Numbered from the stretch's first letter, positions 37,026 through 45,002 are shown. The stretch: 64,000 nt of DNA from Atopobacter sp. AH10 (GCF_003664595.1 NZ_QXPZ01000022.1:62001-126000); one strand, 5' to 3'. Numbers and translations are program-made. Notes: a model not told the origin generated them from the letters alone.

Positions 37026-37216
37026 TATCATTTTAAAAAAATCCGTCTTAAGTCCTAGAATATTGTTGTATCAACTATTATCATCGCTATCTATCAAACT
37101 AAGGTATAAGATCTTAGATTATCTCCCTTTAAAGGTCAAACTCAGCTTGCACGACTTTAATTGGTCTACTTCTTCCTTCTAACAAGAATGGTAAATTTTT
37201 ACCAACTTCCCTAGCC

Positions 37217-37582
37217 TTACTTTAATCGCTCTACCCGATAAATATCTTCAAAATCGACTAGCTGATCCCCGATCATCAATTGGTCTGCGGATACTTTTCC
37301 TCTCACCTCTCCAATAATAACTTTCTTATGATGATCCAACTCATCCTTTTCCAAAAGATACACCACTACCCCTTCTCCTTTTAAATAAGCGGCTGTTAGT
37401 AGCTGATCTAGCTCTTCTTCTGACATAGCCGGCTCTAAACTACTTTCAGCAATAGCCTCTTGATGGTTTAGCTCAATGGCCGAAAGCAATTCCTCCATCG
37501 CATAAGCAGTTCCCCACTTTACACCAAATGGACGGTCATGATAAACATTATAGTCGATAAAGCTTTTCCCAGTTTTTCCCAA
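37217..37582 (-). CDS. YolD-like protein, partner of the UvrX-type polymerase
   Basis: A 121-residue protein with the YolD layout: an N-terminal DRPFGVKWGTAYAMEELLSA segment and a C-terminal beta part (VVVYLLEKDELDHHKKVIIG ... DFEDIYRVERL). YolD-like proteins are encoded next to UvrX/UmuC-type Y-family polymerases and resemble UmuD partners in context; their biochemistry is not settled. Its start overlaps the end of the polymerase gene by 35 bp, so it is cotranscribed and SOS-controlled with it. Confidence 0.85.
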   Translation of the reverse strand: MGKTGKSFIDYNVYHDRPFGVKWGTAYAMEELLSAIELNHQEAIAESSLEPAMSEEELDQLLTAAYLKGEGVVVYLLEKDELDHHKKVIIGEVRGKVSADQLMIGDQLVDFEDIYRVERLK

Positions 37583-38930
37583 AATTCTTTTCCTCCTCTA
37601 AACCAGACAGCCCACCAGCATGGCCACCCACTAGGCTACTTCTTTCAATAGCTCGCCCACCTTCTTTTAAGGAATGGGCATACACTAATTTCTTGAATCC
37701 ATAGCGTTGCCTAATACGATCAACTATCTCATCGACTTTCTTAGCCTGTTCAATCAACTCAATAGGCGTAAATAGATCCAATTGTTGGTACTCTTTCCGA
37801 GTCAGACGATCTGCAGTTAAAGCAACCGCTCGAATAACCTGTCCTCGATAAAGTGAATCAAACATTTTCATGGCTACTTTCATCAAGTCTTTTCTTTGAG
37901 CAGTAGCTTCTAAAGTCATATGTCTTTTAAGGTAAGTCCTATCCCCCTCATCTATATATCCCTTTGAAAAAATAAGCTGTAAAGTCAACCCTTCTGCCTT
38001 TAGTCCATCTTTCCTTAGACGAGTTCCAATTTGATCAGCCATTTCTTTTATAACAACCGCCAGTTCTTCTTTTTTATCATAATCCCTAGGTAAAATTTGT
38101 TGGTGTCCAATACTATGACTCTTGGGCTCGTAAGTCTCCCCTAAAAAACTTCGATCAATCCCCCAAGAATGGGCATATAATTGAGCGCCAATCACTCCCA
38201 TCCTCTCTTTCAAGTAAAAATAATTGCTATGAGCGAGCTGATCAATACTTCTAATCCCCAAGTTGTTTAAGCGTTTAGCCTGTTTTTTTCCAATACCCCA
38301 AAAATCAGTCAATTCTGGAATCTTCCAAATAGTCCTAGCTACATCCTGATAGCGCCACTCAGCCTTCATATTTGCATTCTTTTTCGCTGCATTATCCAAG
38401 GCTAATTTCGCTAAAAGTGGATTATCCCCTATGCCAACTGTCGTGTAAATACCCGTTTGGCAAAAGACATCTCTCTGTATCATCCGAGCCAATTCAAAAG
38501 GAGAATCTACTTGAAATAACTTCAATACATTCGTCACATCCAAAAAACTTTCATCCACACTATACACATGATGATTTTCTTCATCACAATAACTTTTATA
38601 AATACGATTAATTTTCTGGTTCATCTTCATATATAAACGCATACGAGGCGGAACGATCTTTAAACTAGGAGGATATGGAAAGGGGAGATCCCTTGCTCGA
38701 CTGACATTGCCTATGCCATAAGCCCTTTTAGCTGCAGGAGACGAAGCCAAAATCAAGCCACTAGCTCTCTGATCCATACGATGACTAGGATAACTCATCA
38801 CCACCAATTCTGTCCTTAAAGGATCCCAACCTCTCAATACACATTCCGTCGACGCATAAAAACTCTTGCAATCAATACATAAAATATCTCGAGAAGGTTC
38901 TAGCGCATAATCAAATTGAATATTCTCCAC
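37548..38930 (-). CDS. Y-family DNA polymerase, UvrX/ImpB type
   Basis: A 460-residue UmuC/UvrX-like translesion polymerase. Catalytic motifs: ILCIDCKSFYASTECVLRG (first Asp) and HVYSVDESFLDVTNV (Asp-Glu pair); helix-hairpin-helix DFWGIGKKQAKRLNNLGI; little finger at about 270-400; QLDLFTP near the C-terminus fits a beta-clamp binding motif. It is the second Y-family polymerase in the window. GTG at 38930 is chosen: GGGAGG lies eight bases upstream, and the GTG at 38939 overlaps that site. The promoter region holds two LexA boxes in one palindrome. Such cassettes are often plasmid- or phage-borne, so transfer is possible. Confidence 0.92.
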   Translation of the reverse strand: MENIQFDYALEPSRDILCIDCKSFYASTECVLRGWDPLRTELVVMSYPSHRMDQRASGLILASSPAAKRAYGIGNVSRARDLPFPYPPSLKIVPPRMRLYMKMNQKINRIYKSYCDEENHHVYSVDESFLDVTNVLKLFQVDSPFELARMIQRDVFCQTGIYTTVGIGDNPLLAKLALDNAAKKNANMKAEWRYQDVARTIWKIPELTDFWGIGKKQAKRLNNLGIRSIDQLAHSNYFYLKERMGVIGAQLYAHSWGIDRSFLGETYEPKSHSIGHQQILPRDYDKKEELAVVIKEMADQIGTRLRKDGLKAEGLTLQLIFSKGYIDEGDRTYLKRHMTLEATAQRKDLMKVAMKMFDSLYRGQVIRAVALTADRLTRKEYQQLDLFTPIELIEQAKKVDEIVDRIRQRYGFKKLVYAHSLKEGGRAIERSSLVGGHAGGLSGLEEEKNFGKNWEKLYRL

Positions 38931-38949
38931 TTCAATCACCTCCCAAAAA

Positions 38950-38990
38950 GGAGAACGTATGTTCTATATTCATTAGAACATACGTTCTCC
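38950..38990. promoter_or_regulatory. Palindromic double LexA operator of uvrX-yolD
   Basis: Perfect inverted repeat with 17-bp arms (GGAGAACGTATGTTCTA at 38950-38966; its complement at 38974-38990) around TATTCAT. Each arm contains a LexA site: GAACGTATGTTC (38953-38964) and GAACATACGTTC (38976-38987), 23 bp centre to centre (about two helical turns). Two dimers could bind cooperatively and give tight SOS repression. Confidence 0.88.
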
Positions 38991-39020
38991 CTCCTTTCAA
39001 GCGAACAAACTGTGAAAAAA

Positions 39021-39124
39021 CAGAAGTGTGAGAGGTCGCGGTTAGCTCCGAGCACTAAGGAACTTTTGTTGACGGGCAATAAGCCCGGCATAAAAAAGCG
39101 ACTTAGGCCACAGGAGCTGCGACA
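39021..39124. repeat. Repeat unit A1 (lacks the 13-bp tail)
   Basis: Stem layers: GTCGC/GCGAC, AGCTCC/GGAGCT, CTAAG/CTTAG, CTTTT/AAAAG and an apical CGGGC-AATAA-GCCCG hairpin. Identical over 104 bp to A2 and A3, but it joins B1 directly without the tail. Confidence 0.9.
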
Positions 39125-39244
39125 CAGAAGTGTGAGCTTGAGCGCTCAGATCGGAAACTCTGGAGACTTTTGGCGAAAGGTCAACAAAGACCTTTCAGAC
39201 AAAAGGCGAAGAGGACGTCCGATCTGCTCAAGCAAGCACGACAA
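39125..39244. repeat. Repeat unit B1
   Basis: Stem layers: GCTTGAG/CTCAAGC, CAGATCGG/CCGATCTG, CTTTTG/CAAAAG and AAAGGTC/GACCTTT at the tip. Conserved with B2: CTGGAG, GCGAAGNGGACGNC and both ends. Confidence 0.9.
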
Positions 39245-39361
39245 CAGAAGTGTGAGAGGTCGCGGTTAGCTCCGAGCACTAAGGAACTTTTGTTGACGGG
39301 CAATAAGCCCGGCATAAAAAAGCGACTTAGGCCACAGGAGCTGCGACATCGAACACGACAA
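39245..39361. repeat. Repeat unit A2 with tail
   Basis: Identical to A1 over 104 bp, followed by TCGAACACGACAA. Confidence 0.9.
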
Positions 39362-39481
39362 CAGAAGTGCGAGCTTGAGCGTTTAGGAGTGGATCACTGG
39401 AGCATTTAGCAGTAGAGCGAAGCAATCGCTCGCTGATAAATAGCGAAGTGGACGCCACTCCTGCTCAAGCAAACACGACAA
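39362..39481. repeat. Repeat unit B2
   Basis: The same 120-bp length and conserved blocks as B1, but the stem sequences are replaced by other complementary pairs: AGGAGTGG/CCACTCCT, ATTTA/TAAAT and GAGCGA/TCGCTC. This is compensatory change that keeps the fold. Confidence 0.9.
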
Positions 39482-39598
39482 CAGAAGTGTGAGAGGTCGC
39501 GGTTAGCTCCGAGCACTAAGGAACTTTTGTTGACGGGCAATAAGCCCGGCATAAAAAAGCGACTTAGGCCACAGGAGCTGCGACATCGAACACGACAA
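39482..39598. repeat. Repeat unit A3 with tail
   Basis: Identical to A2 over all 117 bp. Confidence 0.9.
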
Positions 39599-39624
39599 CA
39601 GAAGTGCGAGCTTGAGCGCTCAGA
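39599..39624. repeat. Truncated repeat unit b3
   Basis: Only the first 26 bases of a B unit (through CTCAGA) remain before the terminator of the next gene. Confidence 0.85.
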
Positions 39625-39627
39625 AAA

Positions 39628-39660
39628 GAAAAACCGCCCTTTATAAGAGGCAGTTTTTCT
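39628..39660 (-). terminator. Terminator after the yitW-like gene
   Basis: AGAAAAAC-GCC pairs with GGC-GTTTTTCT (one bulge on one arm) around a 10-base loop; T-rich on the minus-strand side. It abuts the truncated repeat. Confidence 0.8.
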
Positions 39661-39679
39661 AGTCTTAAGCTAAATTTAT

Positions 39680-40072
39680 TTAGCGAATCCCTAAAGCAAT
39701 CCTTGCATAGCGACTCATGCGTTCTGGTGTCCAAGCTGGATACCAAACTAATTTAACCGAAGTATCTTTCACTTCTGGCAAAGCGGTTAGGGCTTTATTG
39801 ACTTGATCAGTTAGAACATACACTAAAGGACAACCCATGGTGGTTAAGGTCATTTCGACTTCACACAAGCCTTCTTCATTCAAATCCACTCCATAAATCA
39901 ACCCCAAATTAACAATATCCACGCCTAGTTCAGGATCAATCACCGCTTCCAAAGCTGCTAAAAGTTTTTCGCGCATTTCAACTGCTTCTTCTTTAGACCG
40001 TGCTCCTGCAATGTGCTCTTTAACCTCATCATGACGTTCTCCATTAAGAGAATTACTCTTTTTTTCTGCCAT
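39680..40072 (-). CDS. yitW: MIP18/SufT-family protein (DUF59), YitW-like
   Basis: A 130-residue protein with a charged N-terminal extension (about 1-40) and a DUF59 domain: VIDPELGVDIVNLGLIYGVD, LTTMGCPLVYVLTDQVNKAL (conserved Cys), VWYPAWTPERMSRYARIALG. The family helps mature or deliver Fe-S clusters. It follows the YitV-like hydrolase after about 30 bp, and the divergent neighbour is a YitU-like HAD protein, the same three families as yitU-yitV-yitW in B. subtilis. Confidence 0.9.
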   Translation of the reverse strand: MAEKKSNSLNGERHDEVKEHIAGARSKEEAVEMREKLLAALEAVIDPELGVDIVNLGLIYGVDLNEEGLCEVEMTLTTMGCPLVYVLTDQVNKALTALPEVKDTSVKLVWYPAWTPERMSRYARIALGIR

Positions 40073-40103
40073 TAATTCATACCCCTTTCTTTCCTTATTT
40101 CCG

Positions 40104-40859
40104 TTAGTGTTTCATGTTCAAATGTTCTGCTAAAAATTGACTAGCACTAGCCAGAACGCTAAAAGGCACATGATGTCCATGTCCGCTACTTTCATGGTAG
40201 CTTGTCCTAGCAAAGGCTGGATATGTTTTATAGCGTTCAAATGTATCCTTACTATAGCGAATAGGCACTAAAGGATCCTCTTGATCATGCCAAATATAAA
40301 AAGGCCTCCCTCTTAAGGCTTCTGGATGGTCAAGAAGAGAAGCTTCTCTCAAATGTTCCAATAAAGCAAAAAGCTCACTTGCCTCCATCGTTTTCATACT
40401 AGTAGCCAAGACTTCCCTCACCCATACTGTATAAGCAAGAGGATCTAAACACCCCATTAGGCACACTCCCGCATCTATAAAAGGATGCGCCAACATACAT
40501 TTTACTGTTGTCATTCCGCCCATGCTTTGCCCGCCAACAGCAAAGCCCTTAATTAACCCTTGTCGATGATAAGTAGAATAGATCACTTCACAATCTCTTG
40601 TATTCTGGTCAACTATCTCCCATAAATCATCAAAAGTTACATCTTTTTGATTTCTATCTCCATGATAGATTGCAAGTGGAACTATGACACGAGCCCCTAA
40701 ACGGCAGAGTTCTACTGCCCAATTCATCATCGATTCTCTACGACTCTCAAATCCATGAAATAGGACAATGGTCGGCAAAGCAGTTGAAGCTTCCAAGTGA
40801 TCACTAACAGCTTCTATTAAAGGAATCCCTTCTAACACTTTTTCTGTTAAACAGATCAT
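40104..40859 (-). CDS. yitV: Alpha/beta hydrolase, YitV-like esterase
   Basis: A 251-residue alpha/beta hydrolase. Oxyanion strand LFHGFESRRES; nucleophile elbow GGQSMGGMT (Ser); acid in IWHDQEDPLVPI (Asp); catalytic His in SSGHGHHVPFS. The triad is complete. Substrate is unknown; the family sits in the dienelactone hydrolase/prolyl oligopeptidase clan. GGAGG lies eight bases before the ATG. Confidence 0.88.
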   Translation of the reverse strand: MICLTEKVLEGIPLIEAVSDHLEASTALPTIVLFHGFESRRESMMNWAVELCRLGARVIVPLAIYHGDRNQKDVTFDDLWEIVDQNTRDCEVIYSTYHRQGLIKGFAVGGQSMGGMTTVKCMLAHPFIDAGVCLMGCLDPLAYTVWVREVLATSMKTMEASELFALLEHLREASLLDHPEALRGRPFYIWHDQEDPLVPIRYSKDTFERYKTYPAFARTSYHESSGHGHHVPFSVLASASQFLAEHLNMKH

Positions 40860-41005
40860 TCTCCATTCCTCCTTCAGTCAGCCCTTGAAGAGTAAGTAAA
40901 ATATGCTAAAATAAAGCAAATATGCTTAAAATTTTTAGGCTATCATTTTTCTACTTAGTGTAACTCATTGTATCATAAATAACCAATAGAATAATGGAGA
41001 AAACT

Positions 41006-41842
41006 ATGCAGAGACATTTAATTACTCTTGATCTAGACGGGACAACCTTGGCAAATGATTCCACTGTTTCCCAATTAACAATTAACGTCTTACGTTACTT
41101 AGACCAACTAGGCCATATCATTGTTATCGTTACTGGTCGTCCCTATCGTTCAGCTAAACACATCTATGAAACTATTGCTATTGATCAGCCCTTGGTTAAT
41201 TTTAACGGAGCTTTGTGCCACTACCCTAATCATCCAAATTGGAAGGGTAGCTACCATATTGGTTTAGATCGTTTTATCGCCTTAGATACTTCTAGAAGGA
41301 GGAAAGAACTCAAAAGTAGCTTAATCATTGTAGAAGAAAAAGACCATATTTTTTCTACGAGTTTGGATCTCCCTCAAAATGAGTATTTCCCTAACATGGA
41401 AAAACACCCACCCATTATCTTGACCGATAAGGCTTTAAAAGCTAATCCAACTGCTGTCACCATTTTTACAAAGGATGAAGATCAAGCCACTACTAGAGAC
41501 AAACTTTTAAGCCTCTATGGAAGAGATGTCGATGTCAGAACTTGGGGTGGGGTTATGCCTTGCCTAGAAATGGTATCAAAGGGGGTAACAAAAGGTTTAG
41601 CCCTCAAACATCTCACCGAGTACTATGATATCGATCCATGCTATAGCTTAGCTTTTGGGGATGAAGATAACGACAGAGAAATGCTACAACTGGCTGGACG
41701 AGGTGTTGCAATGGCTAATGCTATTGATTCATTGAAAGAGCTAGCAGACGATGTCACTCTTTATAGTAACGATGAAGATGGACTCGCCTTATATCTCATC
41801 GATTACTTCAAATTAAACGATTTAGACTTCTGTCTCAATTAA
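41006..41842 (+). CDS. yitU: Cof-type HAD phosphatase (YitU-like)
   Basis: A 278-residue HAD type IIB phosphatase. Motif I LDLDGTTLANDS (nucleophile Asp), motif II VTGRPYRSAK, motif III Lys in SKGVTKGLALKHL, motif IV FGDEDNDREML. In B. subtilis YitU dephosphorylates a flavin precursor, but Cof proteins are hard to assign by sequence. The ATG at 41006 has GGAG six bases upstream; the ATG at 40994 has none. It is divergent from yitV. Confidence 0.88.
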   Translation: MQRHLITLDLDGTTLANDSTVSQLTINVLRYLDQLGHIIVIVTGRPYRSAKHIYETIAIDQPLVNFNGALCHYPNHPNWKGSYHIGLDRFIALDTSRRRKELKSSLIIVEEKDHIFSTSLDLPQNEYFPNMEKHPPIILTDKALKANPTAVTIFTKDEDQATTRDKLLSLYGRDVDVRTWGGVMPCLEMVSKGVTKGLALKHLTEYYDIDPCYSLAFGDEDNDREMLQLAGRGVAMANAIDSLKELADDVTLYSNDEDGLALYLIDYFKLNDLDFCLN

Positions 41843-41918
41843 AAAATTGGATAAAGTCCCTGACCAAAAAAATAGCCAGCCTTGATGTCATCTACTCATT
41901 AAGAAGCTATTCATTTAA

Positions 41919-41959
41919 AAGAAGCAAGATTTTCTACTTTAAAGGAAATCTTGCTTCTT
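41919..41959. terminator. Terminator-like hairpin between yitU and ansA
   Basis: AGAAGCAAGATTTTC pairs with GGAAATCTTGCTTCT (15 bp, one wobble) with a loop of about ten bases. The T-run is poor. The rest of the 41843-42144 gap shows no gene. Confidence 0.65.
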
Positions 41960-42144
41960 CACTTTCTATATAATTCTTACACGGTAATCCTAACTTCCTA
42001 GACCATCAATTGTTTTGGGAAAATTTAACTTTTCTCTATACCAACACACTAAAGATAAGAGCCTGTGATACCTTAAAAAAACATGCTCTCTCTTTATCTC
42101 ACAATAGACCTAAATATCGTTTGCCTTAACTACTAGCTATTGAT

Positions 42145-43113
42145 CTACCCTACCTCATGACGGAAAGCTTCCTTGACATCGACTTTTTCTTTGGCATTTA
42201 GCAAAATCATTAACTTAATCCTCGCCTTAATACCCGATAGACCTAAAGTATAGATAACACCCATTTGATGAAGTTGCTTACCTCCACCATAATAGTCATA
42301 AACATCTTCAGTAACCCCATTAAAGGCTCTCGATACCATAATCACAGGTATCTTCTTCAGCAATTCTTCTAAAGTTGGCACAACAGCGGGTGGAAGATTA
42401 CCTGCCCCTAAGCCTTCTATCACCACTCCCGCGTAATCATTATGAAGAATAGCTTCTAAAATATCCTTTTCCATCCCAGCGTAGGCCTTAACCAAAGCTA
42501 CTTTCTTATCCAGACTCGTTACACTGTAATGTTCTGAACGTAAAAGTTCTTGGAAATAAATGACTTGATTCTTTGATATTAAACCTAAAGGGCCGAACGT
42601 TGGTGTCTTAAAGGTAGCTAAATTAGTTGTGTGGGTCTTGGTTACATAGGTAGCAGAATGGATTTCTTCATTCATGACGACAAGGACTCCCTTACCACGA
42701 GATTCCTTAGCTGAAGCAGCAAAAATAGCACTTCTAAGATTGGCTAAACCGTCTGAGCCCATTTCATTAATAGATCTCATTGCTCCAGTCACAACAACAG
42801 GAATAGGTAAGTCTAAGGTCAATTCCAAGAAATAAGCTGTTTCTTCAAGCGTATCTGTTCCATGAGTGATCACAATTCCATCATACTGCTCATACTGGCT
42901 AAGGATATAGTCCCTTAATTCTAGCATCCTTTCTCCAGTCATAAAAGGTGACGGTAGTTGCATGATATCCGAAACCGTTACATCAGCATACTGTTGAAAG
43001 ATACTTGTCTTAGAGTCCAAGGCGTTTTTATCAGTCGGTGCGACCTTACCCGTCGTTTGATCTGCACTCATCGATATTGTGCCACCTGTATTAATAATCA
43101 AAATCTTAGCCAT
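42145..43113 (-). CDS. ansA: L-asparaginase (cytoplasmic type)
   Basis: A 322-residue asparaginase: the first catalytic Thr is in ILIINTGGTISM, the second in the conserved VITHGTDTLEETAYFLEL, and AMRSINEMGSDGLANL is also typical. No signal peptide, so asparagine is probably cut in the cytoplasm, giving aspartate and ammonia. The gap of about 55 bp to the upstream HAD gene allows cotranscription. Length is typical. Confidence 0.93.
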   Translation of the reverse strand: MAKILIINTGGTISMSADQTTGKVAPTDKNALDSKTSIFQQYADVTVSDIMQLPSPFMTGERMLELRDYILSQYEQYDGIVITHGTDTLEETAYFLELTLDLPIPVVVTGAMRSINEMGSDGLANLRSAIFAASAKESRGKGVLVVMNEEIHSATYVTKTHTTNLATFKTPTFGPLGLISKNQVIYFQELLRSEHYSVTSLDKKVALVKAYAGMEKDILEAILHNDYAGVVIEGLGAGNLPPAVVPTLEELLKKIPVIMVSRAFNGVTEDVYDYYGGGKQLHQMGVIYTLGLSGIKARIKLMILLNAKEKVDVKEAFRHEVG

Positions 43114-43168
43114 TTTGTTACGCCCCTTTTTTTATCTTTATTTTCAAAAGATTTATTTCCTATAAACA

Positions 43169-43987
43169 TTATTTGGCAAAGCGTTCTATATTTCCTGTCT
43201 CTAAATAGGCATCCAAAACTTCTAAAACTCCTTCTTTACAATGGGAGGGAGCAAGGTAATCTGCAGCGTCGACTACTTCAGGATCTGCATCTGCCATAGC
43301 AAATCCATATTGAGCCAATTGAATCATTTCTAGATCATTATGCGAATTACCAAAAGTCATCAACTCATTAGCTCTAATCCCATACAAACTGAGCAGATGA
43401 GCCAATCCCGTCGCCTTATTAACCCCTTTGATCATCATGTCCATATCAGCATGACCACTTTTCACCGCAATCAATCCTTGAGGAGCTCTACGATTAAAAT
43501 CATCTATATAGTCTTTTAAATGCTCTATAGGCACATGACAGCAGGCTTTAAAAATCGTATCATCAATTGCTGAAAGAGAAGTAACTTCTTTAAGATTATA
43601 AGCATAGGTTGCTGCAAATTCTTTTGCTTCCTTGGAATAGCCTTCTTCTACATACGATGCATGCAAAGCGTTCACCACCGCCTCAACATCATCAAAGCCT
43701 TGACACCAATCTACAATAAATTGATAGTGTTCAGGAGGCATGGCTGCATGATAAAACTTGGTCTGTTTATTCCTCACTAGTGCCCCATTTTCAGAAACAA
43801 TTATTAAGTCATCTTCTATCTCTTTAAAAAACGAAATGATTTGTTCATATTGATTGCCACTCGCAACAACAAATCGTATGCCTTTATCTTTTAATTTATT
43901 ATATATTTTATAGAACCTTTGTCGGTTATATTGGCTTTTTTCGTCTAAAAAAGTCCCATCCATATCGACAGCGATCAGTTTAATCAT
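43169..43987 (-). CDS. Cof-type HAD phosphatase
   Basis: A 272-residue HAD type IIB hydrolase. Motif I VDMDGTFLDEKSQ, motif II VVASGNQYEQI, motif III Lys in IKGVNKATGLAHLL, motif IV FGNSHNDLEMI. Substrate unknown. The start at 43987 is preceded by AAGGG and by an ATG-AAG-TAA-ATG arrangement. The first 28 bases of this gene plus 4-7 bases before it occur again, in opposite orientation, at 47048-47079. Confidence 0.87.
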   Translation of the reverse strand: MIKLIAVDMDGTFLDEKSQYNRQRFYKIYNKLKDKGIRFVVASGNQYEQIISFFKEIEDDLIIVSENGALVRNKQTKFYHAAMPPEHYQFIVDWCQGFDDVEAVVNALHASYVEEGYSKEAKEFAATYAYNLKEVTSLSAIDDTIFKACCHVPIEHLKDYIDDFNRRAPQGLIAVKSGHADMDMMIKGVNKATGLAHLLSLYGIRANELMTFGNSHNDLEMIQLAQYGFAMADADPEVVDAADYLAPSHCKEGVLEVLDAYLETGNIERFAK

Positions 43988-44176
43988 TTACTTCATCCCT
44001 TCAAGTCTTTTCATCTCTAAGTAAACCACAAGTCTAAAAAAATGAAAAGCCTTTCTTGTTAAGTTATCCATGAGAATATCACTAGAAAATAAAGAATTAA
44101 CTAACTTACTATCTGATGAAAAGAAATCATCTGAATTAAACATTATCCTATAAAAAAAGAGACTATATAACCACAA

Positions 44177-44390
44177 TAATCTAGCGATTTATAGAAAGCG
44201 ATTCATCTTATTCCGTAAAAAGTTTAGCTTATCTCCTCTTATAGCTGGCACTCCATCAGTCCTCTTTCCTAAAATTTAATTCTTTAAAAATCCCAATAAT
44301 TCCTTCTTTATCCATTAATTGCTTATAAAAACCTTATCATAAAGGGCTTTCATAAACTTTTTTCATCATTTAAAACTGACACTTGGCAAT
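44177..44390. other. AT-rich upstream region of the 44442 gene
   Basis: No gene seen. It holds the promoters of the diverging genes at most. Confidence 0.4.
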
Positions 44391-44399
44391 TGGTATGAT
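44391..44399 (+). promoter_or_regulatory. Extended -10 promoter of the 44442 gene
   Basis: TGGTATGAT is a TGN-extended -10; no good -35 is seen at 17 bp. The ribosome binding site follows about 30 bp later. Confidence 0.55.
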
Positions 44400-44441
44400 A
44401 AAATGGAATAGTACTGCCAAAAAAACTAGGAGGTGTTGTGA

Positions 44442-44816
44442 TTGTCCAATAGTTATGGCATGACACCAGAAGCTATCGAGGAACTAGTAAAGAAATATCC
44501 TATTAAAGAATATGCCGATGGTGGCCGTTATATCAACATTGAAAATTATCTCTTTTCTCAAGAAGACGCTCGTTCCTATCTCCCTAAACGTGAACATTGG
44601 GCTAAAGAATTACTTGCTTTATTTAAAGATCATTATGGCAATGCCGAACGATCTTTCCAAGGAAGCCAAGATGGTGAAGCTGTTGTTGCCCTTCTCCCTA
44701 ATGGCGATTTAGCTAATCTTGTTCACTTAGATCCCGCTACCATTGATGCTTTAGAAGAAGCTCAAGAAGAAGGGAAAGTAAAAGAACTCTTCCAAGAAAT
44801 TCTAAATGACATATAA
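44442..44816 (+). CDS. Conserved-looking small soluble protein, unknown function
   Basis: I do not recognise this 124-residue acidic protein. It has no membrane helix or known motif. Visible parts: MTPEAIEELVKKYPIKEYAD, a central aromatic region and a C-terminal helix (IDALEEAQEEGKVKELFQEI). The start is a TTG with AGGAGG eight bases upstream. It has an extended -10 promoter and a terminator, so it appears monocistronic and real. Confidence 0.75.
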   Translation: MSNSYGMTPEAIEELVKKYPIKEYADGGRYINIENYLFSQEDARSYLPKREHWAKELLALFKDHYGNAERSFQGSQDGEAVVALLPNGDLANLVHLDPATIDALEEAQEEGKVKELFQEILNDI

Positions 44817-44932
44817 AACACTTGCTATAGGACTTGCCTTTCGTGCTCCATTTACTGCTAAACACACTTGATATTTCCTGTCAGGATTCTTTAGCTATTT
44901 TTAACCTAGATAAAGTTATTCATATTATTTTT

Positions 44933-44975
44933 AGAGAGATGCTCAGGCTTTTAGTGCTTATCTCTCTTTTTATTT
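44933..44975 (+). terminator. Terminator downstream of the 44442 gene
   Basis: AGAGAGAT/ATCTCTCT stem with a 19-base loop followed by TTTTTATTT. It lies about 115 bp after the stop codon. Confidence 0.75.
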
Positions 44976-45002
44976 ATAAAATGTGCTTAGTGAGGCTTCT
45001 AC

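Larger units (their letters stand above)
39021..39624. repeat. Array of structured repeats, order A1-B1-A2-B2-A3-b3
   Basis: Five full units and one truncated unit lie head to tail with no gene between them. Every unit begins CAGAAGTG(T/C)GAG, and those with an intact 3' end finish in CACGACAA. A is 104 bp plus a 13-bp tail and its three 104-bp copies are identical; B is exactly 120 bp in both full copies. Each unit folds into a long near-continuous hairpin. G+C is clearly higher than in the surroundings. No transposase, integrase or reverse transcriptase gene is near. Long ORFs reading through it are artefacts of the repetition. Confidence 0.92.

Noticed and set aside
38916-39409. Two overlapping plus-strand ORFs (38916-39269 and 39170-39409) with a repeated Arg-rich sequence
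   Set aside because: They translate the repeat array and share identical stretches only because the DNA repeats; no ribosome binding site fits and they cross the palindrome of the uvrX promoter. Treated as non-coding.
39021-39624. Array considered as a CRISPR locus
   Set aside because: Units are over 100 bp, strongly self-complementary, with no short repeat/unique spacer pattern and no cas genes.
39021-39624. Array considered as integron attC sites
   Set aside because: Folded sites of 104-120 bp recall attC, but the core RYYYAAC/GTTRRRY pair is not present at the ends, there are no cassettes between units and no integrase gene.
39021-39624. Array considered as retron msr-msd RNA
   Set aside because: No reverse transcriptase gene in the window, and several tandem copies are not a retron layout.
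42050-42102. AGATAAGAGC/GCTCTCTCTTTATCT pairing as the ansA terminator
   Set aside because: The pairing is interrupted and the loop long; too weak to list as a feature.
43988-44143. Possible 51-62-residue ORF ending at the HAD gene start
   Set aside because: AT-rich, Phe/Ser/Leu-biased translation without a good ribosome binding site; the ATG-AAG-TAA-ATG junction could suggest coupling, but the evidence is too weak.
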